Shown in pieces: positions 58,588-64,000 of a stretch of DNA of 64,000 bases. The stretch lies in the NCBI GenBank assembly GCA_041685145.1, contig JAWLGJ010000002.1:81403-145402 (forward strand). Direction: 5' to 3'. The notes beneath the pieces were generated by a model that was not told where the DNA came from, searched no databases, and saw nothing but the letters and a program-made list of their open reading frames with translations. The DNA comes from JAWLGJ01 sp041685145 (GTDB taxonomy: Bacteria; Pseudomonadota; Alphaproteobacteria; Rhodospirillales; Magnetospirillaceae). Positions within the stretch are counted from its first letter, which is position 1. Each line of letters begins with the position of its first letter. A program made the translations under genes and the position numbers.

Positions 58588-59270
58588 CGGGGCTTGTGCA
58601 TCAGCGCGACGTCCTTGGCCGGGATGGTGCATCGCAGGCCGCGGGCGGCGGCGATGCGGCGCATGGTGACGTCGCGGTAAAAGACGACATGGGTCGGATC
58701 CCGGCGGTAATGCCACTGCGCAAAGCGTGCGTCCTCGGTCTGGAAACAGGTCATCACCGCCAGCCAGCCGCCGGGCCGCAGCAGACCGGCGAGGCGGTCG
58801 AATTCCTCGGCCGGACGATGAAAATGCTCGGCGGTCTCGGTGCAGGTCACGAAATCGTAGCGCCGCGCCAACGGCGCCGGATCGGGATGGAAGCAGGGAT
58901 CGTACAGGTCCACGGCGTGCCCGGCCTCGCCCAGCATGGCGGCAAGCGCCGGCCCGGGGCCGCAGCCATAGTCGAGCCCCGACGACCCCGCCGGCAGCCG
59001 CGCCAGCAGCGGATCGGCCAGCCGGCCGAGGAAGCGCCGATAGGCGGGGTCGTCCGGGTCGTTCTCGTGACAACGGTAATGGCGGCGCTCGGCCTCGGGG
59101 GTCGGCCGCTGCGCCGGGTCGAGGAAGGTCGACTCGCAGGCCGCGCATCGCCAGTAATCGCGTTCGTCAACGGACAGGAACGGCAACGGCCGCGCGGCGC
59201 GGCACACCGGACACGACGCCACCGCCGCCGAACCGGCCACCGCGTCCCCACTGGCTAGGCGCTTCCTCAC
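58584..59270 (-). CDS. class I SAM methyltransferase with N-terminal zinc-ribbon-like cysteines
   Basis: 228 residues if the GTG at 59270 is used; the upstream extension to 59378 runs into the next gene's end, so the start is uncertain. Four cysteines in two C-x2-C pairs (CPVC and CAAC, near residues 18 and 38) precede a methyltransferase domain (LDYGCGPGPALAAML). The later TCTETAEHFHRP segment resembles methionine biosynthesis-type or tellurite-resistance-like methyltransferases. It overlaps the Hen1-like gene by four bases (ATGA). Substrate unknown. Confidence 0.75.
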   Translation of the reverse strand: MRKRLASGDAVAGSAAVASCPVCRAARPLPFLSVDERDYWRCAACESTFLDPAQRPTPEAERRHYRCHENDPDDPAYRRFLGRLADPLLARLPAGSSGLDYGCGPGPALAAMLGEAGHAVDLYDPCFHPDPAPLARRYDFVTCTETAEHFHRPAEEFDRLAGLLRPGGWLAVMTCFQTEDARFAQWHYRRDPTHVVFYRDVTMRRIAAARGLRCTIPAKDVALMHKPR

Positions 59271-59374
59271 GCGATCGTCCCGGCTGTCTCCCCGCCCCCA
59301 AAAGGCGCCGGCACCATAACCGCTCCGCCGCGCTTTGGGTAGCGCCCACGGGCGGCTACCAAGCCGGGCTCGGG

Positions 59375-60850
59375 TCACCCGGTCCGGACATTTTCCAGGC
59401 CCCCCAGGCAGAGGTATTTGACCTCAAGATACTCCTCGATGCCGTATTTGGAGCCCTCGCGGCCGATGCCGCTTTCCTTCATGCCGCCGAAGGGAGCCAC
59501 CTCGGTCGAGATAATGCCCTCGTTGATGCCGACGACGCCGTAGTCCAGGGCCTCGGCGACCCGCCAAATCCGGCCGATGTCGCGGGAATAGAAGTACGCC
59601 GCCAGGCCGTAGGGGGTGGCGTTGGCGGCGGCAATCACCTCCGCCTCGTCCCTGAAGCGGTACAACGGCGCCACCGGGCCGAAGATCTCTTCGTGGCAGA
59701 TGTGCATTTCCGGCGTCACGTCGGCGAGAACGGTCGGCTCGAAATACGTGCCGCCGAGGGCATGACGCTTGCCGCCCAGCAGCGGGCGGGCGCCCTTGGC
59801 GACGGCGTCCTCCACCAGACCCGCGACCTTGGCGAGGGCGGCCGCGTTGATCAGCGGGCCCTGCTGGGCCTCCCCCGTCAGGCCCGGCCCGACCTTCAGC
59901 CGCGCAACCGCCGCCACCAGCTTTTCGGCGAAGGCGTCATGAACGCCGTCCTGAACGAAAAAGCGGTTGGCGCACACGCAGGTCTGCCCGGAGTTGCGGT
60001 ACTTGGAGGCGATGGCGCCGGCCACCGCGGTGTCGAGGTCGGCGTCGTCGAAGACGATGAACGGCGAGTTGCCGCCCAGTTCCAGCGACACCTTCTTCAC
60101 GGTATCGGCGCACTGGCGCATCAGCAATTTGCCGACGGCGGTGGAGCCGGTGAAGGAGAGCTTGCGCACGGCCGGATTGGTGGTCAGTTCGGCGCCGATC
60201 TCCGCCGGAACCCCGGTGATGACATTGATGACCCCGGCGGGAATGCCGGCGCGTTCGGCCAGCGCCGCCAGCGCCAAGGCCGACAGCGGCGTGTCCTCGG
60301 CGGGCTTGACGACGGCCGGGCAGCCGGCGGCCAGCGCCGGGGCGATCTTGCGGGTGATCATGGCGACGGGGAAGTTCCAGGGCGTGATCGCCGCCACCAC
60401 CCCCACCGGCTGCTTGACCACCACGATGCGCTTGTCGGCACCGTGCTGCGGGATGGTGTCGCCATAGACGCGCTTGCCCTCCTCGGCGAACCACTCGACG
60501 AAGGACGCGCCATAGACGATTTCCCCCTTGGCCTCGGCCAGCGGCTTGCCCTGCTCGGCCGTCATCAGCACCGCCAGATCGTCGACGTTGGCGAGGATGA
60601 GGTCATGCCAGCCGCGCAGCAGGGCGGCGCGTTCCTTCGCCGTCTTCGCCCGCCAGGCCGGGAAAGCCGCCTCGGCGGCGGCCACCGCGCGCGCGGCGTC
60701 GTCCGCCCCCAGGCGCGGCACCGTGCCGATCACCGAACCGTCGGCCGGGTTACGGACCTCGAACGTCGCGCCCGACGGGGCGGACATCCAGGCGCCATCG
60801 ACATAGCAGCGGTCGCGCAGCAGCGCGGAGTCCTTGAGCGGCAGGGTCAC
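59375..60850 (-). CDS. gabD: succinate-semialdehyde dehydrogenase-like aldehyde dehydrogenase
   Basis: 491 residues, GTG start at 60850 preceded by AAAGGAG. Catalytic Cys291 (SGQTCVCANRFF, the two-cysteine GabD pattern), Glu in SLELGGNSPF, and the ITPWNFPVAMITRKI segment are all typical of NADP+-dependent GabD. The GabD name fits the sequence pattern; related semialdehydes (glutarate semialdehyde) are possible. Together with the aminotransferase and BKACE genes nearby it may complete breakdown of an omega-amino acid. Confidence 0.86.
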   Translation of the reverse strand: MTLPLKDSALLRDRCYVDGAWMSAPSGATFEVRNPADGSVIGTVPRLGADDAARAVAAAEAAFPAWRAKTAKERAALLRGWHDLILANVDDLAVLMTAEQGKPLAEAKGEIVYGASFVEWFAEEGKRVYGDTIPQHGADKRIVVVKQPVGVVAAITPWNFPVAMITRKIAPALAAGCPAVVKPAEDTPLSALALAALAERAGIPAGVINVITGVPAEIGAELTTNPAVRKLSFTGSTAVGKLLMRQCADTVKKVSLELGGNSPFIVFDDADLDTAVAGAIASKYRNSGQTCVCANRFFVQDGVHDAFAEKLVAAVARLKVGPGLTGEAQQGPLINAAALAKVAGLVEDAVAKGARPLLGGKRHALGGTYFEPTVLADVTPEMHICHEEIFGPVAPLYRFRDEAEVIAAANATPYGLAAYFYSRDIGRIWRVAEALDYGVVGINEGIISTEVAPFGGMKESGIGREGSKYGIEEYLEVKYLCLGGLENVRTG

Positions 60851-60882
60851 TGAGCCTACTCCTTTCACGAAGCGAAACGCGG

Positions 60883-60902
60883 CGGGCCCGAGGCCGGGCC
60901 CG
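60883..60902 (-). terminator. GC-rich hairpin upstream of gabD, possible weak terminator
   Basis: Two copies of CGGGCCCG (60883-60890 and 60895-60902) form an 8-pair stem with a 4-base loop, in the 83 bases between the DUF2798 stop and the gabD start. GCCGCGTTTCG follows on the minus strand, so the T-run is poor. Confidence 0.4.
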
Positions 60903-60933
60903 ATCACGGGGGAACGGACGACGCGGGTTGCGG

Positions 60934-61167
60934 TCAGTCGGTCAGAACCAGGCGATTGGTGATCGACCGCACCACCGGCACGACGACGACCGTGACCGGG
61001 AAGGCGAACAGGAAGGACGCCGCCCAACTCGACATCCAGACTGAAAGGATGTCGGCCGACCATCCGACGCCGATCACCGTCGAAATCAGCGAGACGAGGC
61101 CGGTCATGCAGCCCGCCATCAGGAAGGCGAACACCAGCGAATAGCTGCGGCGCGGAAGTTTCCTCAT
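60934..61167 (-). CDS. DUF2798 small membrane protein
   Basis: 77 residues with two membrane helices (about residues 9-32 and 44-66). The reading MRKLPRRSYSLVFAFLMAGCMT and FPVTVVVVPVVRSITNRLV match the DUF2798 pattern. Function unknown. It starts 11 bases after the CobW-type GTPase gene, so the two are probably translated from one message. Confidence 0.8.
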   Translation of the reverse strand: MRKLPRRSYSLVFAFLMAGCMTGLVSLISTVIGVGWSADILSVWMSSWAASFLFAFPVTVVVVPVVRSITNRLVLTD

Positions 61168-61178
61168 GGGCCGCCCCG

Positions 61179-62288
61179 TCAGCCCCCTTGCGCGGCGCGC
61201 GCCGTCCGGGCGGCGATGCGCTCGATCATGTCGAAAACGTCCTCGATGTAGCTGCGCTCGATGCCACATGTGATGAAGACGATGCGGGTGCGGCGGTCGG
61301 CGCTCGGCCACTGGCCCAGCCAGTCGAGCGAATGAAAGACCATCTGCGCGCCCTGGATCACCGCCGGCGTATCCGGGCGCTCGGCGACATTGACGACACC
61401 CTTGATTCGCAACAGGTTCGGCCCCGCCTCGCGGCCCAGCGCCTCGAAGAACAGCCGCAGGGTGTCCAGCGCGATGGGCTCGTCGCGGACCAGGCAGAAG
61501 GTGCGGATGCTGGGGTCGTGGTCGTGATGGGCGACGGCCTGGTGGCCGTGCCGGCGATAGTATTCGCGGGTGGCCGGGTCGGCGTCGTCGGAGATGGCGA
61601 CGGCGGTATCCTCTGCCTCCGCCCGCAGCCAGGCCTTGAGGTCGGCCTCCCGCGTTCCGCGCCGGACCAGCCCCGCGCCGAACAGCCCGTCGAGGTCGAC
61701 GTTCGCGGGGCTGGCCTCGATGATCGTCACACCGGGATTGAGCGCCCGGATGCGCTCGCGCAGGGCGGCGGGGGCGGCCTGCCCCGCCCCTTCCGCGACC
61801 AGGTCCGTCTTGGTCAAGACGACCCGGTCGGCCACCGCCACCTGCTTGGCGCTCTCGGGAAAGCGCTCCAGCGACGATAGGCCGTTGACCGCGTCGACCG
61901 TCGTCACCACGCCGTCGAGCCGATAGAGGGCGGTGACGAGGGGGTTGGTGAGGATGATCTGCATGATCGGCACCGGGTCGGCGATGCCGGTGGTCTCGAT
62001 GATCAACCGCTCGAACCTGGGCAGGGTGCCCGCCAGGCGGCCGAGATGCAGATCCCGGAAGGTGTCGATCAGGTCGCTCTTGACCGTGCAACACAGGCAA
62101 CCGTTTTCAAGCTGGACCACCGTTTCGTCGCTCTGCCCGACGAGGTCACCGTCGAGCCCGATCTCGCCGAACTCATTGACGATGACCGCCGTGTCGGCCA
62201 GGCCGGGCTGCTTGAGCAACGCATTCAGCAGCGTCGTTTTCCCGCTGCCCAGGAAGCCGGTGAGAAGGGTGACGGGCACGGAGGACAT
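61179..62288 (-). CDS. CobW/COG0523-family metal-associated GTPase
   Basis: 369 residues. Walker A GFLGSGKTTLL (residues 11-21), the metal-binding GCLCC motif (Cys64, Cys66, Cys67), the TKTDLV specificity motif, a His-rich insertion (RRHGHQAVAHHDHD) and the C-terminal CobW_C domain with a late FITCGIE segment. Family members deliver zinc or cobalt/other metals to client proteins, often under metal limitation. Target unknown; the adjacent M24-fold protein is a metal-enzyme relative and could be a client, which is speculative. Confidence 0.92.
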   Translation of the reverse strand: MSSVPVTLLTGFLGSGKTTLLNALLKQPGLADTAVIVNEFGEIGLDGDLVGQSDETVVQLENGCLCCTVKSDLIDTFRDLHLGRLAGTLPRFERLIIETTGIADPVPIMQIILTNPLVTALYRLDGVVTTVDAVNGLSSLERFPESAKQVAVADRVVLTKTDLVAEGAGQAAPAALRERIRALNPGVTIIEASPANVDLDGLFGAGLVRRGTREADLKAWLRAEAEDTAVAISDDADPATREYYRRHGHQAVAHHDHDPSIRTFCLVRDEPIALDTLRLFFEALGREAGPNLLRIKGVVNVAERPDTPAVIQGAQMVFHSLDWLGQWPSADRRTRIVFITCGIERSYIEDVFDMIERIAARTARAAQGG

Positions 62289-62310
62289 GGCGAGCTTGCT
62301 CCGGACGGCC

Positions 62311-63564
62311 TCAATAGACCTCGCAGCCCGGCAGGCCGCAGGAGATGAGGTGGTCGCTGGGGTAGTTGGTGATGATTTCGCAGCCGTCCTTGGTGACGAC
62401 GACCTCTTCCTCGATCCGGGCCGCGCCGGAGCCGTCCTCGGCGCCCTTCCAGCACTCGACGGCGAAGACCATGCCCTCCTTCAGCACCGTCTTCTGGCCG
62501 GTGTAGCGCCGCGAGATGATGGGACGCTCCCACAGGGACAGGCCGATGCCGTGGCCAAATTGCAGCAGGAAGGCCTCGTCCTCGTTGGCGTAGCCGAATT
62601 CCTCGGCCCGCGGCCAGACGGCGGCGATCTCGTCGACGGTGACGCCGGGCTTGATGGCGTCGATGGCGGCGCTCACCCATTCCGAGCACTTCTCGTAGGC
62701 CTCGACCTGGGCCTTGTTCGGCTTGCCGCAGATGAAGGTGCGGTAATAGCAGGTCCGGTAGCCGTTGAAGGAGTGCATGATGTCGAGGAAGATCATGTCC
62801 CCGGGCTGGATGATGCGGTCCGAAAAGGTGTGGGAATGCGGGGCGCCGCGCGGGCCGGCGACCGAGTTGACGCACTCCACCCGCTCCGAGCCGAGCTGGA
62901 ACAGCTTGTCGTGGGCGATCGCGACCAGGTCACTTTCCCGCGCCCCGGGACGAATGGCCCGCGCAATGTCGACATAGGCGGCATCGACCATCGCGGCGGC
63001 CTGTTTCAGAAGCTCGATTTCCTCGGGCGTCTTGACCTCGCGCGCGTTCAGCATCGCCTGCTGGCCGTCGACGACCTCGATCCCCACCGCCTCCAGGGCG
63101 CGCAGCATCGGCAGTTCCATCAAGTCGATGCCGATGGGCTGGTCGGCGATGCCCAGTTCGTCCAGCTTGGCCTTGATCTGCCGGGCGAACTGGTCCTGGA
63201 TGCCATGCATCGGCGGCAGCGCGCCCTGCAAGGTGCTGATCGGCGCCGCGACACGGCCGCCGAGCCAGGGCGAACTCTTGCGCTTCGCCGGCGGCGCCGG
63301 ATCCCACAAAAAGGGCTCGCCCTCGGCCGGGCATAGGGCGTAGCGGTTGAACTTATCGCGCCCCCATTCACCGATGTGGGTGCCGGTCACATAGCGGATG
63401 TTGTCGAAGGTGAAGCAGAGGACGGCGCCGAGGCCCGCCTCCTGGACCGCCTCCTTGGCCCGGGCGGCGCGATCGCGATTGAGCTTCTGGAAATCGACAC
63501 CGGCTTCCCAGTCGGTGCCCATGGTTCCCCAGGTGGCGGTGGCATGAGGGCGGTTGTAGTGCAT
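62311..63564 (-). CDS. M24 (pita-bread) family protein with altered metal ligands
   Basis: 417 residues. An N-terminal creatinase-like domain (about 25-170) precedes the M24 domain. Of the five usual ligands, Asp261 (FLDIMHS), His338 (FGHGIG), Glu370 (FAVECW) and a late Glu (ARIEEEVVV) are visible. The second Asp position is Cys272 (GYRTCYYRTF), and the usual second His of the HGIG...HE motif is Trp345 (LSLWERP). This argues against simple Xaa-Pro dipeptidase activity. Related non-peptidase or unusual members include creatinase, ectoine hydrolase and DMSP lyase DddP. It is 10 bases after the cupin gene. Confidence 0.8.
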   Translation of the reverse strand: MHYNRPHATATWGTMGTDWEAGVDFQKLNRDRAARAKEAVQEAGLGAVLCFTFDNIRYVTGTHIGEWGRDKFNRYALCPAEGEPFLWDPAPPAKRKSSPWLGGRVAAPISTLQGALPPMHGIQDQFARQIKAKLDELGIADQPIGIDLMELPMLRALEAVGIEVVDGQQAMLNAREVKTPEEIELLKQAAAMVDAAYVDIARAIRPGARESDLVAIAHDKLFQLGSERVECVNSVAGPRGAPHSHTFSDRIIQPGDMIFLDIMHSFNGYRTCYYRTFICGKPNKAQVEAYEKCSEWVSAAIDAIKPGVTVDEIAAVWPRAEEFGYANEDEAFLLQFGHGIGLSLWERPIISRRYTGQKTVLKEGMVFAVECWKGAEDGSGAARIEEEVVVTKDGCEIITNYPSDHLISCGLPGCEVY

Positions 63565-63574
63565 GGCTGTCTCC

Positions 63575-63922
63575 TCAGGCGTTTTGCTTGGGAACGACCA
63601 GATGGAAAATCTTGGTGGTCGCCGCGCCGGCATGGGCGATGCTGGCGGTTTCCCGGGGCTCCAGATAGACGCCCGACCCTTTGCCGACCGGGTATTCCTT
63701 GCCGTTCAGGGTGATCACCCCCTCGCCTTCCATCAGGTACAGAACCTGGAAGGTGTCGGGCAGGGCCTCGGCGGTGAAGCGCTGGCCGTCGCTCAGCCAG
63801 CGCAGGGCGCCGACGAAGTTCTCGGCGCCGCACAGGTCGCGGTTGGCGATCTCGGCGATCTGGCCCCGGTTGCCGTCGAGGGTGATCTTCTCGCACTGGG
63901 TGGTGTCGATGAAGGTGGTCAT
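63575..63922 (-). CDS. single-domain cupin protein
   Basis: 115 residues, one beta-barrel cupin: TFQVLYLMEGEGVITLNGKEYPVGKGSGVYLEPRE, then ATTKIFHLVV. Only part of the usual G-x5-H-x-H-x3-E motif is kept (the HxH is missing, replaced by FQVLY), while a later motif has no clear His, so metal binding is uncertain. It may bind a sugar or act as a small regulatory or substrate-binding partner of the M24 protein. Family function unknown. Confidence 0.82.
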   Translation of the reverse strand: MTTFIDTTQCEKITLDGNRGQIAEIANRDLCGAENFVGALRWLSDGQRFTAEALPDTFQVLYLMEGEGVITLNGKEYPVGKGSGVYLEPRETASIAHAGAATTKIFHLVVPKQNA

Positions 63923-63952
63923 GGCTTTCGGACTCCCTGTCTCGCCGCGTCG

Positions 63953-64000
63953 CTAGCTCTGCACCCAAACGCCGCCCTCGACCCGGTTCCACACCAGGTC
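63953..64000 (-). CDS. C-terminal end of a further gene, partial
   Basis: Fifteen codons and a TAG stop are visible (DLVWNRVEGGVWVQS), continuing beyond the right edge. Only 30 bases separate it from the cupin start, so it is probably the preceding operon member. The fragment is too short for family assignment. Confidence 0.45.
   Translation of the reverse strand, partial: DLVWNRVEGGVWVQS

Noticed and set aside
57013..58680. 555-residue plus-strand open frame
   Set aside because: It runs in a different frame across the aminotransferase and antisense to the methyltransferases; composition is Arg/Gly/Pro-rich shadow.

Overview
The window is GC-rich (I estimate about two-thirds G+C) and densely packed, with many 1-base and 4-base stop/start overlaps. 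The mix of a class I ATP-dependent benzoyl-CoA reductase cluster, a hypABFCDEX hydrogenase-maturation operon, a full Liv branched-chain transporter and an MtrA/MtrB-type cytochrome conduit suggests a metabolically versatile proteobacterium, most likely an alphaproteobacterium of the Rhodospirillales type. This placement is inference from gene content. I see no rRNA, tRNA, CRISPR array or insertion sequence.

Region 1 (1-8387, minus strand) is one long operon for the upper part of anaerobic benzoate degradation: had, oah, dch, bcrC, bcrB, bcrA, bcrD, a 2x[4Fe-4S] ferredoxin and a GNAT acetyltransferase cut by the window edge. BcrCBAD reduces benzoyl-CoA to the cyclic dienoyl-CoA with ATP and reduced ferredoxin; Dch, Had and Oah carry it to 3-hydroxypimelyl-CoA. 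The divergent region 8388-8645 carries a sigma70-like promoter and five TGCA boxes like those bound by BzdR/BoxR-type regulators. To its right (8646-12072, plus) lie a RidA protein, a DUF302 protein, an AhpD-like protein and a CopB-type copper ATPase.

Region 2 (12091-17525, minus) encodes a possible transmembrane electron conduit: a NapC/CymA-like tetrahaem cytochrome, a c-haem protein with an ethylbenzene-dehydrogenase-type fold, a decahaem MtrA-like cytochrome and an MtrB/PioB-like porin, ending in a clear terminator. Region 3 (17526-23777, minus) is hypA-B-F-C-D-E-X, with a HypF that holds only the C-terminal carbamoyltransferase half, followed by divergent putA (23932-27132).

Region 4 (27140-47701, minus) is a secretion island: a lipoprotein, a type I secretion adaptor, its ABC transporter, two outer-membrane-barrel-like proteins and one 14.7 kb gene for a protein of about 4,900 residues. 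That protein combines RTX-like repeats, about 18 PPC domains, a clostripain-like (C11) peptidase, a dockerin-like pair, a cohesin-like segment, ten Calx-beta repeats and FG-GAP-like repeats. A small plus-strand gene of unknown function follows.

Region 5 (48345-57988) pairs a Liv amino-acid ABC transporter (livG, F, K, H, M) and an IclR regulator with a divergent three-gene operon: aldehyde dehydrogenase, beta-keto acid cleavage enzyme and class III aminotransferase. The two control regions share a tandem operator with identical spacing, which suggests one regulon for uptake and breakdown of an amino compound. Region 6 (57985-64000, minus) has a Hen1-like methyltransferase, a second methyltransferase, a succinate-semialdehyde dehydrogenase-like enzyme, a DUF2798 membrane protein, a CobW-type GTPase, an M24 peptidase-fold protein with altered metal ligands, a cupin and the tail of one more gene.
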